This document shows positions 9,951-18,622 of a stretch of DNA of 64,000 nt, piece by piece. Source of the DNA: Flagellimonas_A sp039592695 (GTDB taxonomy: Bacteria > Bacteroidota > Bacteroidia > Flavobacteriales > Flavobacteriaceae); assembly GCF_039592695.1 (NCBI RefSeq), contig NZ_JBBUTK010000001.1:1-64000 (forward strand). Reading direction: 5' to 3'. How positions within the stretch are numbered: the stretch's first letter is position 1; the number at the start of each line of letters is the position of its first letter. The translations under genes and the position numbers were made by a program. The notes beneath the pieces were generated by a model. The model saw only the letters and a list, made by a program, of their open reading frames with translations, did not search any database and was not told the origin of the DNA.

Positions 9951-10337
9951 ATGAAACTGAGGGGAAGAAACAAAGTGAGTCCAGAGTTTAGCATGTCATC
10001 AATGACGGATATTGTATTTCTGTTGTTGGTATTTTTTATGTTGACCTCAAATGCCCCCAATGCTTTGGATTTGCTATTGCCCAAGGCAAAAGGAAAATCG
10101 ACGAACACGCAAAACGTTTCGGTCACTATTGACAAAGACCTGAAATACTACGTGAACAACGAGCAGATTAACGGAGAATACATTGAAGTTGAATTAAGAA
10201 AAGCACTTGAGGGCCAAGAAAAGCCTACCATCATTCTACGGGCAGAAGAAAGCGTTGCCATCAAAGAAGCGGTCAACGTTATGGATATTGCCAATAAGAA
10301 CAATTACAAGGTTATCTTGGCGGTGCGACCGAATTGA
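9951..10337 (+). CDS. exbD: ExbD/TolR-family biopolymer transport protein
   Basis: 128 residues: short cytoplasmic N-terminus, one membrane helix with the conserved Asp (SMTDIVFLLLVFFML, about 16-35), then a periplasmic domain. The helix Asp (D21) is the proton-carrying residue in ExbD/TolR proteins. Partner of ExbB in the TonB-energising complex. Nine bases after exbB, so probably translated from the same message. A 162-bp gap without a gene or clear promoter core precedes the next gene. Confidence 0.93.
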   Translation: MKLRGRNKVSPEFSMSSMTDIVFLLLVFFMLTSNAPNALDLLLPKAKGKSTNTQNVSVTIDKDLKYYVNNEQINGEYIEVELRKALEGQEKPTIILRAEESVAIKEAVNVMDIANKNNYKVILAVRPN

Positions 10338-10499
10338 TGCCAGTTCAGCATTAAAATAACGCACATAATTTGTTTCTTTTTCGCTCATATTTCTCCAAAA
10401 AAGATAAGCTTAGCCAGGGCTATGCTGATATTTTTTGTATCATCTGAACAAGAAATAATTCAAATTAAAAGTACGAGATTTTAAAACTGAATTGGCATA

Positions 10500-11411
10500 A
10501 TGTCATTTTTAGATACGAGACACAAGAAAAAATCCTTCACATTGACCACGTTGCTCTTGAGCATTTTGGTGCTGTTACTTTTCTATATCGGCCTGACCTA
10601 TCTTGACCCGCCTGAGGAAAAAGGGATTGCGGTAAATTTCGGAACTATGGATTTTGGTAGTGGTACTGTTCAACCATTGGAAAAAATCAAGTCTGAGCCC
10701 ATAAATAAGCCAGAAGTTCCCAATCTTCCTGAAAAGGTTGAGGAAGTGGAAGAGGAGGTTCCTGAACAGAAAACCGCAAAAGAAGAAGTTGTTGAGAAAG
10801 AGCAGCCCTCAGAAAAGTTGTTGACCCAAGAATCTGAGGAAGCCATCAAAATCAAACAGCAAAAGGAAGCAAAGCGAAAGGCTGAAGAGGCTGCCAAAAA
10901 AGCAAAGGCAGAAGCTGAACGAAAAGAACAAGAACGACAAGCAGCGGCTGAACGCAAGCGTCAAGAAGAAGCTGATAAAAAGAAAAAGTTGGATGCCCTG
11001 ATCGGGGGTATTGGAAAGTCTGATGGCAATGCCAGCGGTAGTGAGGGCAATGACAACACACCGGGCGATAAGGGCCAACCTGATGGCGATCCGTATGCGA
11101 CTACGTATTATGGTGCGCCGGGTAGCGGTTCTGGCGGTGGTGGTTATGGTCTCAGCGGCCGCTCTTTGGCCAGTAAGGGCAAGGTACAGCAAGAATGCAA
11201 TGAAGATGGCCGGGTGGTGGTCAAAATTGTTGTAGACAGAAATGGCAAGGTTGTTCAGGCCACCCCTGGTGTAAAAGGTACCACCAACAATGCAGCCTGT
11301 CTCTTAGAGCCAGCACGAAAGACTGCAATGATGCATCGTTGGAATCCGGATTCGAAAGCTCCTGCCCAGCAGATAGGTTTTGTGGTGGTCAACTTCAAAC
11401 TGGGCCAATAG
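10500..11411 (+). CDS. TonB-like energy transducer
   Basis: 303 residues. One membrane helix near the N-terminus (about 15-35), then a long Pro/Glu/Lys-rich linker with a charged helical, probably coiled-coil section (about 115-165, rich in KAEEAAKKAKAEAERKE-type sequence), a Gly/Ser/Asn-rich spacer, and a C-terminal domain of roughly 85 residues ending VNFKLGQ that resembles TonB C-terminal domains. Its place after exbB and exbD supports a role in carrying proton-motive energy to outer-membrane receptors. The linker also resembles TolA, so a TolA-like role in envelope integrity is an alternative. Its stop overlaps the folC start by one base. Confidence 0.8.
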   Translation: MSFLDTRHKKKSFTLTTLLLSILVLLLFYIGLTYLDPPEEKGIAVNFGTMDFGSGTVQPLEKIKSEPINKPEVPNLPEKVEEVEEEVPEQKTAKEEVVEKEQPSEKLLTQESEEAIKIKQQKEAKRKAEEAAKKAKAEAERKEQERQAAAERKRQEEADKKKKLDALIGGIGKSDGNASGSEGNDNTPGDKGQPDGDPYATTYYGAPGSGSGGGGYGLSGRSLASKGKVQQECNEDGRVVVKIVVDRNGKVVQATPGVKGTTNNAACLLEPARKTAMMHRWNPDSKAPAQQIGFVVVNFKLGQ

Positions 11412-12622
11412 TGACGTATCAGCAGACATTGGATTGGATGTTCGCCCAACTTCCGATGTACCAACATAAAGGAATTTCTGCGCTGAACAACAAATTGGAG
11501 AACATCCAAAATTTCTGTGCTGTTTTGGATAATCCGCATCAAAAATTCAAAAGCATTCACGTAGCGGGCACCAATGGTAAAGGTTCAAGCTGCCACATGC
11601 TGGCTTCCGTTTTGCAGGAAGCTGGTTATAAAGTTGGGCTCTACACCTCTCCCCATTTAAAAGATTTTAGGGAACGTATCAAAATCAATGGTAAAACTAT
11701 TTCCAAAAAATCAGTGATTTCCTTTATTAAAGAGCAAGAATCTTTTCTAGAAGAGCATCAACTTTCTTTTTTTGAGATGACCGTGGGCATGGCCTTCGAG
11801 CATTTTGCTTCAGAAAAAGTTGATATTGCCGTAATCGAGGTGGGATTGGGGGGAAGATTAGACTCTACAAACATCATTTGTCCTGAAGTAAGTTTGATTA
11901 CCAATATCGGTTATGACCACACCCATATTTTGGGCGATACCCTTGAAAAAATAGCCCTAGAGAAGGGAGGAATCATTAAGCGTGGCATGCCCGTAGTGGT
12001 AAGCGAGCGTCAGACAGAGACTGAGGCTATTTTCAAAATGATTGCTGCACAAAAAGATGCTCCGATTTTCTTCGCTGACGAAAATGTAAAAAAGGAATAC
12101 AAAACCGATTTACTGGGCCATTACCAGAAGAAAAATATTGCGGGTGTGGTCACTTGCCTGAATCAATTGGCAGCATTCGGCATCAGTGAAAACAATATTG
12201 TCAAAGGCCTAAAGAAGGTGGTGAAAAATACTGGATTGTTGGGCAGGTGGCAAGTTTTGCATAAAAAACCGTTGGTCGTTTGTGATACGGCTCATAATCC
12301 GGAAGGAATCAAATCTGTAATGTATCAGATGAGACAATACGATTTCAAGAAGCTACACATGGTCATAGGTTTTGTGGATGATAAAAAACTGGGAGAGATA
12401 TTGCCATTGTTTCCGAAAAAGGCGGCCTACTATTTCGTAAGGCCCAATATGCCAAGAGGACTGGATGCAGTTTCATTAAAAGAAATTTCAAAAGAATTCA
12501 ACCTGAAAGGAGAGAGTTACGAATCTGTGGAGAAAGGTGTGAAAACCGCGCTACAAACCGCTAAAAAAGAAGATTTTATTTTCATTGGGGGCAGTACGTT
12601 CGTGGTAGCCGAAGTGGTCTGA
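11411..12622 (+). CDS. folC: Folylpolyglutamate synthase / dihydrofolate synthase
   Basis: 403 residues. ATP-binding loop GTNGKGSS at about 53-60, followed by the family motif GLYTSPHLKDFRERI, and the Mur-ligase-like C-terminal domain. It adds glutamate to dihydropteroate and to reduced folates. The GTG at 11411 shares its G with the TAG of the upstream TonB-like gene (TAGTG), which indicates translational coupling. This start gives the conserved N-terminus VTYQQTLDWMF; longer forms would run through the tonB coding sequence. Confidence 0.93.
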   Translation: MTYQQTLDWMFAQLPMYQHKGISALNNKLENIQNFCAVLDNPHQKFKSIHVAGTNGKGSSCHMLASVLQEAGYKVGLYTSPHLKDFRERIKINGKTISKKSVISFIKEQESFLEEHQLSFFEMTVGMAFEHFASEKVDIAVIEVGLGGRLDSTNIICPEVSLITNIGYDHTHILGDTLEKIALEKGGIIKRGMPVVVSERQTETEAIFKMIAAQKDAPIFFADENVKKEYKTDLLGHYQKKNIAGVVTCLNQLAAFGISENNIVKGLKKVVKNTGLLGRWQVLHKKPLVVCDTAHNPEGIKSVMYQMRQYDFKKLHMVIGFVDDKKLGEILPLFPKKAAYYFVRPNMPRGLDAVSLKEISKEFNLKGESYESVEKGVKTALQTAKKEDFIFIGGSTFVVAEVV

Positions 12623-12640
12623 TGATTTATCATTTTTTTC

Positions 12641-12671
12641 TTTCTGCATCTGAAAAATCACATTATATTTG
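12641..12671 (+). promoter_or_regulatory. Promoter of the tRNA-Val(UAC) unit
   Basis: A perfect -7 core TATATTTG at 12664-12671 with TTTC (one mismatch to TTTG) at 12641-12644, spacing 19. The start of transcription would fall near 12678, so the decayed tRNA copy at 12689 lies in the 5' part of the precursor transcript. Confidence 0.55.
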
Positions 12672-12688
12672 CACTCCGTTTTACAAAC

Positions 12689-12750
12689 GGGCGCGTAGCT
12701 CATCCCGATTTTATATCGGGAGAGTCAGGTTTCCGAATCCTGAAAAAAAT
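12689..12750 (+). pseudogene. Decayed tRNA-Val(UAC) copy interrupted by a palindrome
   Basis: The first 14 bases (GGGCGCGTAGCTCA) are identical to the acceptor and D-arm start of the intact tRNA-Val at 12754. The rest of the D arm and the anticodon arm are replaced by a 19-base palindrome (TCCCGAT-TTTAT-ATCGGGA, 12703-12721). A T-arm-like hairpin (TCAGG...CCTGA) follows, and the 3' acceptor strand is missing. It cannot fold as a tRNA. It probably arose by tandem duplication and then replacement of the core. Confidence 0.6.
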
Positions 12751-12753
12751 ATC

Positions 12754-12828
12754 GGGCGCGTAGCTCAGTTGGTTCAGAGCACCTGGTTTACACCCAGGGG
12801 GTCAGGGGTTCGAATCCCTTCGCGCCCA
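12754..12828 (+). tRNA. tRNA-Val (anticodon UAC)
   Basis: Cloverleaf read by eye: acceptor GGGCGCG/CGCGCCC, anticodon stem CCTGG/CCAGG with loop TTTACAC (anticodon TAC), T-loop TTCGAAT, discriminator A. 75 bases, CCA not encoded. Reads GUA/GUG valine codons. Confidence 0.95.
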
Positions 12829-12838
12829 CATCAAGCAC

Positions 12839-12872
12839 AATCCAAATGTAATTCTTCATTGGGATTTTTTAT
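12839..12872 (+). terminator. Terminator after tRNA-Val(UAC)
   Basis: Ten-base stem AATCCAAATG/CATTGGGATT with one A-G mismatch and an 8-base loop, followed by a run of T. It ends the tRNA transcript before the 200-bp gap to the AraC-type gene. In that gap a weak -7 match, TATACTTG at 13043-13050, is the only promoter-like sequence seen. Confidence 0.7.
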
Positions 12873-13072
12873 TTTATGACTTTACATATCCCAGATTTTT
12901 TCGGTCCCAATTTCAAAAGAGTTTGATTACTTCGCCACGGTAAAATGGCAACCATAAGTGAGTAAACCCTTGTCGGATTTTCTTCCTTTATCCGTAAACT
13001 CTTATCGGGAAACCCTGATTTTCAAGACTTTTAGACTAATTATATACTTGTCAATCGAAAAAATCAGTCAAA

Positions 13073-13552
13073 ATGAAAGGATTAGTAACAGGTTTGGTAA
13101 AAAGGTATTTTCCAGAGAATAAAAAGAAAGAATCGACAAGGCTAAGCGAGAAATACCGAAAGTCAGGTTTGACACTTGAGCAAGCCATCATTATTAAAGA
13201 ACGTATTGAGTTTGCTTTTCAAGAGGACAAGATCTACCGGCAAAACGATCTCGGTCTAGTCGAACTTTCAAACTACATTGATTTTGATCGTTATAAGGTA
13301 TCGGAAGTAATCAATAAGTATTTCTCAAAAAATTTCTATGCCTTGTTGAACCATTACCGTATTCAAGAAGCCAAAGAGCTTTTGATATCCAGACCATTTT
13401 CAAGCGTGAAAGCTGTCATGTATGAAGTCGGTTTCAACAGTAAGAACAGTTTCTATAACGCCTTTAAGAAAGATACTGGTCTGAGTCCAAATGACTTCAG
13501 GAGCATGTGGGCTTATGAAGATGGTGTAAATTCTAGACTTCAGTTTCACTGA
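13073..13552 (+). CDS. AraC-family transcriptional regulator
   Basis: 159 residues, a short member. The C-terminal part (about 60-150) is a double helix-turn-helix of AraC/XylS type, with the typical second-helix region VKAVMYEVGFNSKNSFYNAFKKDTGLSPNDF split around residues 115-145. The N-terminal 55 residues are basic and show no sensor or membrane domain, so this may be a stand-alone DNA-binding protein or respond through a partner. It lies between a tRNA gene and the first SusC/SusD pair on the same strand; control of that locus is possible but only inferred from position. Confidence 0.88.
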   Translation: MKGLVTGLVKRYFPENKKKESTRLSEKYRKSGLTLEQAIIIKERIEFAFQEDKIYRQNDLGLVELSNYIDFDRYKVSEVINKYFSKNFYALLNHYRIQEAKELLISRPFSSVKAVMYEVGFNSKNSFYNAFKKDTGLSPNDFRSMWAYEDGVNSRLQFH

Positions 13553-13912
13553 TATTAAAATAATAGCTCCACTACTATTTTCTCTCTTCTTTGAATTTTG
13601 AATTGAAATCGTTTGGCATTTGTTAATGGTGGTGAGCCATTAATATATTAGGTCTTGGCGTTTCTTCTTCTGATGTTTTATTACAACACTTTCGGTCGTA
13701 TTTCAAAGCAAATATGAAATTTTAAACTCTACATTTTATACCAGGCTTTCAAGGTGGCATACTTTTATTTGCCAAACATTTTTTATACCACCATTGTTGA
13801 ATTTAATTCTGTTGATGTTAAAAAAGGTTTTCGCCGATGGGCATCCCTATTTTTTAAAGTATTTGCCGTTTTAAGAGTACTGTTTCTATATCTCATTGGG
13901 GTTGTTTTGTGT
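13553..13912. other. Intergenic stretch without a recognisable gene
   Basis: 360 AT-rich bases between the AraC-type gene and the duplicated susC leader. The small open frames show no homology that I recognise, no start context and no conserved residues. From about 13835 some words (GATGGGC, TGCCGTTT) also occur in order upstream of the second susC near 19384-19420, so the duplicated segment probably begins here in diverged form. Confidence 0.5.
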
Positions 13913-14071
13913 TGCAATTGTAAAGGTAAGGCGGTGAGAGGCTTTACTACATGACTAAAACATTCCATTAAGTTTTGTTTTCTACACTAAGAGGTATTAT
14001 TTGAATTAGCTATCAATTAGCTTCTTGCCGTCTTCCTTTCCCAGTTGCACTGATTTTAATTACTAACGAAA
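13913..14071 (+). repeat. Duplicated leader of susC pair 1 with long inverted-repeat arms
   Basis: Nearly identical blocks occur here and at 19461-19617, just before the second susC: the 27-base block starting GCAATTGTAAAGG, the block around ATTCCATTAAGTTTTG, and the block GAGGTATTATTTGAATTAG. Arms at 13924-13941 and 14021-14037 can pair over about 17 bp, enclosing 79 bases. TATTATTTG at about 13995-14003 resembles a -7 core but has one extra base between TA and TTTG. It may be a structured mRNA leader, a promoter flanked by inverted repeats, or a small MITE-like element. Confidence 0.6.
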
Positions 14072-14082
14072 CTTTTAACTCT

Positions 14083-17000
14083 ATGAAATTTAAGCGATTG
14101 TTTGGGGTTTTTACGGCAGTGTTTTTTTGCTTTGCATTTGCCCAATCCCAAGAAAAGACAATTACCGGTACGGTTACTGACCAAGATGGTATACCATTAC
14201 CAGGTGTTAACATTGTGGTTGTGGGTACTACAAATGGTACCCAAACCGACTTTGATGGCAACTATTCGATTGGTGCCAGTGAAGGTCAAGTATTGCTCTT
14301 CACGTATATCGGACAAACTGATGTTCGTCGAACGGTAGGGCCCCAGAACACAATTAATGTACAGATGCAAGAAGATGCACAGGCATTGGAAGAAGTTGTG
14401 GTCATCGGTTATGGTAACCAAGAGGAACGAAAAATCATTCAAAACGTAGGTATTGTTAAAGAAGAGGCTATTGAAAACCTACAGGTGGTCTCTGCCGACC
14501 AATTATTACAGGGGCAATCAGCTGGTACGCAGATTGTGAATGCTTCAGGTGTCTTGGGGTCTGCTGCCGTAATTCGGGTTAGGGGTGTGAACTCTATAAA
14601 CTCTGGTAGCCAACCTTTGATTGTTATTGATGGTGTGCCCATTACTGATACTGCAGGCAATACTTTGAACAGGGGTGGTAATACTGGAATTAACCCTTTG
14701 TCGTTTGTCAATCCAAACGATATAGAATCGTTGACGGTACTTAAAGATGCCGGTGCAACTTCCATCTACGGATCAAGGGGTGCCAATGGTGTTATTTTGA
14801 TTACCACAAAGAAGGGTAGAAGGAATTCTAAAACGACAATGACCCTTGATGTGAACACACAATTTTCTCAATCAACGGATGTGCCTGATATCTTGACTGC
14901 AGATGAGTTCCGACAATTTAAGTCGGAAGTGGCAACGATCCAAAATGGAGGAGTCACCGTATCGCCTGAAGATTTAGGACTTGGTGCCCTTGGTTCTGGA
15001 GGTACAGACTGGTTGGGCGGAGTTCAAAGAACCGGTATTTCACAGAATTACAACCTAGGTATAAGGGGTGGTGGCGAAAAAACCTCCTTCTTTTTTGGAT
15101 TGGATTTTCAAGATACAGACGGTTTCATTATTGGTAATGATCAACAGAGGGCCGGTGCGCGAATCAATATTGATACCGATATCACTGATTGGATGAAGGC
15201 AGGTATGAACCTTGGTGTGACAAACAATAGATTGAATAGGGTAGGTATTGAAAATAATATCAATGCACCTTTTACCACTGCTTTCTTGCAAAGTCCGGTG
15301 GTGCCTGCTTTTGATGATGAGGGCAATTTTGTTCAGTCAGGTTCTTTTATTCCTAACATATTTGCACGGGTAGCATTGAATACAGATGAACTAAAGACTT
15401 TTAGGGTTATTGGTAACGCTTTTACCGAAATCTCACCCTTTCCAGGGTTTACGTGGCGGTCTGAATTTGGTATCGATAAACTACATTTAGAAGAATTTAT
15501 AAGACAGGCCGAGTTCAATACTCCGGGTGGGCTTGCCCAACAGATTTTCGTAAATGAAGACCGTTGGTTGACCAACCAGACCTTGAATTACAATAATACG
15601 TTTGGCGAAGATCATACCTTATCTGTTCTTGTGGGACTAAACTATGAGGAAACATTGCGGACAAGGTCAAATATTCAATCCACTGGTTTTTTGACCGATG
15701 ACTTAAGAAATCTGGGCTCTGGATCGACACCCCAAGTGTTGAATGGTGATCGTTTTCCATCACGATTGTTTGGTCTATTTTCACGGGTAAGCTATGATTA
15801 TAAAGGCAAGTACTTGGTTGAAGGATCTTTAAGACGTGATGGTTCTTCCCGTTTCGGGGCCAATAACCGTTTCGGTTATTTCTGGTCGGCTGCTGCTGGA
15901 TGGACACTCTCTGAAGAATCTTTCATACAAGACTTGAATTTCTTTGATTTCTTGGCATTGAGAGCAAGTATTGGTACCGTGGGTAATGATCGATTGGGTA
16001 CCTTCCCATCTCTTGGATTGTTCAATGCGGGTGGATTTGGTGACTACAACGGAGAATCTGGTGTAGTTCCTGCTAGAAGTCCTGAAAATCCTAATTTGAA
16101 GTGGGAAGAAAGTGAAACCCTTGATATCGGCCTGAAATCTACATTTTTGAACGGGCGAATCACCTTTAACGCCGCTTATTTTAAAAAGACGACCAGTGAT
16201 TTGCTATTGAATCAGGTATTGCCACCGCAAACAGGTTTTTCCTTTATCAGTAGAAATATTGGAGAAATGGAGAATACAGGATGGGAGTTCGAGTTGAACA
16301 CCGTAAATGTTAGGTCTGAGAACTTTCAATGGCGGACCAATTTCAACTTGACCACTATCGACAACCAGATTTTAAAGCTCAACGAAGACGCAGCTACGGA
16401 CCCCCAAGGACGGCGAATCATCGATGGAGCTATTCAACGTGCCATTGAAGGGGAGTCGTTGAACAATTTCTATTTGATTCGATATGTGGGTGTCAATCCA
16501 CAGACAGGTGACGCAGAATGGCTGGATGCCGATGGCAACATCACTCTAAATCCTGGTTCTACAGATCGTGTCGTGACCGGTAGTCCATTACCAGATTTCT
16601 CAGGGGGTATGACCAATACCTTTAATTACAAAAATTTTGATCTTTCGGTCTTGGTGAACTATTCATACGGTAATGAAGTTGTTATTGACGGATTGCGATT
16701 TGCCGATGGAAATGATGCCATAGGCGGAATTGTAAATATTAGGAGACAAAACCTTAATTTTTGGAGACAGCCAGGCGATAATGCCTTTCTGCCAAGTCCT
16801 ACTAGCTCAACATTCAACCTATTCAATCAAAGGTCAACCCAGCAACAATTGGATGCATCTTATTTGAGGGTTAAAAATGTGACTTTAGGCTATAATTTGC
16901 CTCAAGAGGCTTTGGATAGACTAGGTGGAATATTCACGGGCATACGCTTTTATTTTACAGGAACCAACCTGTTTACCTTGAAGAAGGATGAGATGAAAGG

Positions 17001-17109
17001 TATTGATCCCGAGGTGACCGATGATATAGACCCAAGATTTCAAGGAGAATCTTTCTTTACGGCACCTCAAGCCCAGTTATATTCATTCGGAGCTAGGTTA
17101 CAATTTTAA
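14083..17109 (+). CDS. SusC/RagA-family TonB-linked outer-membrane transporter (pair 1)
   Basis: 1008 residues. Signal peptide (about 1-23, ending AQSQ), carboxypeptidase-regulatory-like domain (about 25-100, TGTVTDQDGIPLPGVN), TonB box region (EEVVVIGYG near 107), plug domain with the SusC signature SIYGSRGANGVILITTKKG near 225-245, and a 22-strand-type barrel ending in aromatic F. There is no N-terminal STN signalling domain, so it is not a self-regulating type. It imports a ligand captured by the partner SusD lipoprotein, driven by TonB/ExbBD. The substrate is unknown: no glycoside hydrolase or peptidase lies beside it. A paralogue of the gene at 19629, closest in the first 120 residues. 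Confidence 0.95.
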   Translation: MKFKRLFGVFTAVFFCFAFAQSQEKTITGTVTDQDGIPLPGVNIVVVGTTNGTQTDFDGNYSIGASEGQVLLFTYIGQTDVRRTVGPQNTINVQMQEDAQALEEVVVIGYGNQEERKIIQNVGIVKEEAIENLQVVSADQLLQGQSAGTQIVNASGVLGSAAVIRVRGVNSINSGSQPLIVIDGVPITDTAGNTLNRGGNTGINPLSFVNPNDIESLTVLKDAGATSIYGSRGANGVILITTKKGRRNSKTTMTLDVNTQFSQSTDVPDILTADEFRQFKSEVATIQNGGVTVSPEDLGLGALGSGGTDWLGGVQRTGISQNYNLGIRGGGEKTSFFFGLDFQDTDGFIIGNDQQRAGARINIDTDITDWMKAGMNLGVTNNRLNRVGIENNINAPFTTAFLQSPVVPAFDDEGNFVQSGSFIPNIFARVALNTDELKTFRVIGNAFTEISPFPGFTWRSEFGIDKLHLEEFIRQAEFNTPGGLAQQIFVNEDRWLTNQTLNYNNTFGEDHTLSVLVGLNYEETLRTRSNIQSTGFLTDDLRNLGSGSTPQVLNGDRFPSRLFGLFSRVSYDYKGKYLVEGSLRRDGSSRFGANNRFGYFWSAAAGWTLSEESFIQDLNFFDFLALRASIGTVGNDRLGTFPSLGLFNAGGFGDYNGESGVVPARSPENPNLKWEESETLDIGLKSTFLNGRITFNAAYFKKTTSDLLLNQVLPPQTGFSFISRNIGEMENTGWEFELNTVNVRSENFQWRTNFNLTTIDNQILKLNEDAATDPQGRRIIDGAIQRAIEGESLNNFYLIRYVGVNPQTGDAEWLDADGNITLNPGSTDRVVTGSPLPDFSGGMTNTFNYKNFDLSVLVNYSYGNEVVIDGLRFADGNDAIGGIVNIRRQNLNFWRQPGDNAFLPSPTSSTFNLFNQRSTQQQLDASYLRVKNVTLGYNLPQEALDRLGGIFTGIRFYFTGTNLFTLKKDEMKGIDPEVTDDIDPRFQGESFFTAPQAQLYSFGARLQF

Positions 17110-17111
17110 TA

Positions 17112-18548
17112 ATGAAAAAGATAAATATGAAAACGATAAAAGCAATAACATTGATGATTGGCCTGATTCTGTTTTTCTCATGTGAGGACCAATTGGAAGT
17201 AGTGCCTGAAGATAATGTGGCATCGAATACCGTTTTTGGCAGCTTTGCGACAATCAACGGTGCAGTCGTGGGTATATATAGTAAGAACCAGAGTGGTGAT
17301 TTGAATGGCAACCCACAATTAATATCTGATTTTATGGCTGATAATGTTAACTTTGTGGGTAGTTTCCCCTCATTGCAAGATATAGATCAGTTTGAAACCT
17401 TGGCCACAAATGCCACGATTGATAATATTTGGTTGGATGCGTACGAATTGATTGGGGCGGCCAATAATATTATAGTCAACCTTCCTGATGTAAGTACTGT
17501 AGATGTTACTGGGCTTACTGAAGCTGATAAGACTAGATTTGTCGGCGAAGCTAAGTTTTTAAGGGCGCTAACCCATTTTCGATTGGTTAATTTGTTTGCG
17601 CAGCCCTTTCAGGTCGCAGGCGGTTCCAATTTAGGGGTCCCCATTGTAGAGATGCCTTTTGAGGGAGGAGATATCTCTGAGTTTCAACAAGAGCGAGCAA
17701 CAGTTAATGACGTGCATGCTTTCATTGAGCAAGATTTGTTGGATGCTGTCGCGGCTTTGCCAGAAGAGAATGGGGTGAGGGCTGATGCTGATGCTGCCAG
17801 GGCATTATTGGCACGTTTGTACTTGTATCGTGAACAGTGGACGGAGGCAGCGGATTTTGCCAACCAGGTAATTTCTGGTGGAAACCATACGCTAGCCACT
17901 GATTTCGATTTTTATGACGATAATCCAACATCTTCTGAACATATATTTGTGGTTATAAATACTCCTGTAGATGGACCTCAAGACGAATCTGTTCCTGGAT
18001 CAGATGAGGTGTATGTGAATTTTTACAACCCGGCACCAGGTGGACGTGGTGATGCACCATTTAGTCAAGATTTGATTGATGCTTTTGCAGCAGAGCCAGG
18101 GGACAGAAGATTTGATGAGCTTTCGCAAGCAGCAAACGATGCTGGGGGTAACAGCACCTTTTTCACCACCAAATATCCAGATATCGTGAACAATGCTTCT
18201 GACGGAATGGAATTGCGTATTGCTGAAATGTATTTGATTCGTGCAGAGGCCAATTTTAGGAATGGTTCTTCGGTTGGTGATGTACCGCTCAACGATATCA
18301 ATACGATTCGTAATAGGGCAGGTCTGCCAAACCTCGGATCGGTCGACTTAGATGCTATTGCTGTCGAACGCAGAAAAGAACTTTGCTTTGAAGGCCACCG
18401 TCGTATGGATTTGTTGCGAAACAATCTTAATTTGAGACCGGGTGGCGGATCTGAGTCAGCACCTGGTGCCAACAAGGTTATTTTTCCGATTGTTGATGAC
18501 GAAATCGCCAACAATCCGAATATCACCCAAAACCCAGGTAATTTTTAA
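17112..18548 (+). CDS. SusD/RagB-family nutrient-binding lipoprotein (pair 1)
   Basis: 478 residues starting two bases after the susC stop. N-terminal lipoprotein signal with lipobox LFFSC (Cys about 24), then the SusD helical repeat fold: EAKFLRALTHFRLVNLFAQPF near 155-175, RADADAARALLARLYLYREQW near 220-240, and the C-terminal RIAEMYLIRAEA and RRKELCFEGHRRMDLLR signatures. It is the surface lid that binds substrate for the SusC channel. An alternative ATG lies five codons downstream. A terminator follows, so pair 1 is a two-gene operon. Confidence 0.95.
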   Translation: MKKINMKTIKAITLMIGLILFFSCEDQLEVVPEDNVASNTVFGSFATINGAVVGIYSKNQSGDLNGNPQLISDFMADNVNFVGSFPSLQDIDQFETLATNATIDNIWLDAYELIGAANNIIVNLPDVSTVDVTGLTEADKTRFVGEAKFLRALTHFRLVNLFAQPFQVAGGSNLGVPIVEMPFEGGDISEFQQERATVNDVHAFIEQDLLDAVAALPEENGVRADADAARALLARLYLYREQWTEAADFANQVISGGNHTLATDFDFYDDNPTSSEHIFVVINTPVDGPQDESVPGSDEVYVNFYNPAPGGRGDAPFSQDLIDAFAAEPGDRRFDELSQAANDAGGNSTFFTTKYPDIVNNASDGMELRIAEMYLIRAEANFRNGSSVGDVPLNDINTIRNRAGLPNLGSVDLDAIAVERRKELCFEGHRRMDLLRNNLNLRPGGGSESAPGANKVIFPIVDDEIANNPNITQNPGNF

Positions 18549-18567
18549 AATTATCATGTATTGTTCA

Positions 18568-18604
18568 AAGCCGCCGTTGACCTTTTTTCAATGGCGGTTT
18601 TTTA
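18568..18604 (+). terminator. Terminator of SusC/SusD pair 1
   Basis: Ten-base stem CCGCCGTTGA (18571-18580) with TCAATGGCGG (18588-18597), one G-T pair, followed by six T. Confidence 0.85.
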
Positions 18605-18622
18605 ACTATAAAATTCAAGAGC

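Noticed and set aside
12622..12879. 85-codon open frame after folC
   Set aside because: It covers the tRNA promoter, the decayed tRNA and the intact tRNA-Val.
13754..13954. 66-codon frame upstream of the first susC
   Set aside because: It runs into the duplicated leader, whose second copy has no equivalent open frame, so the conservation is not coding.
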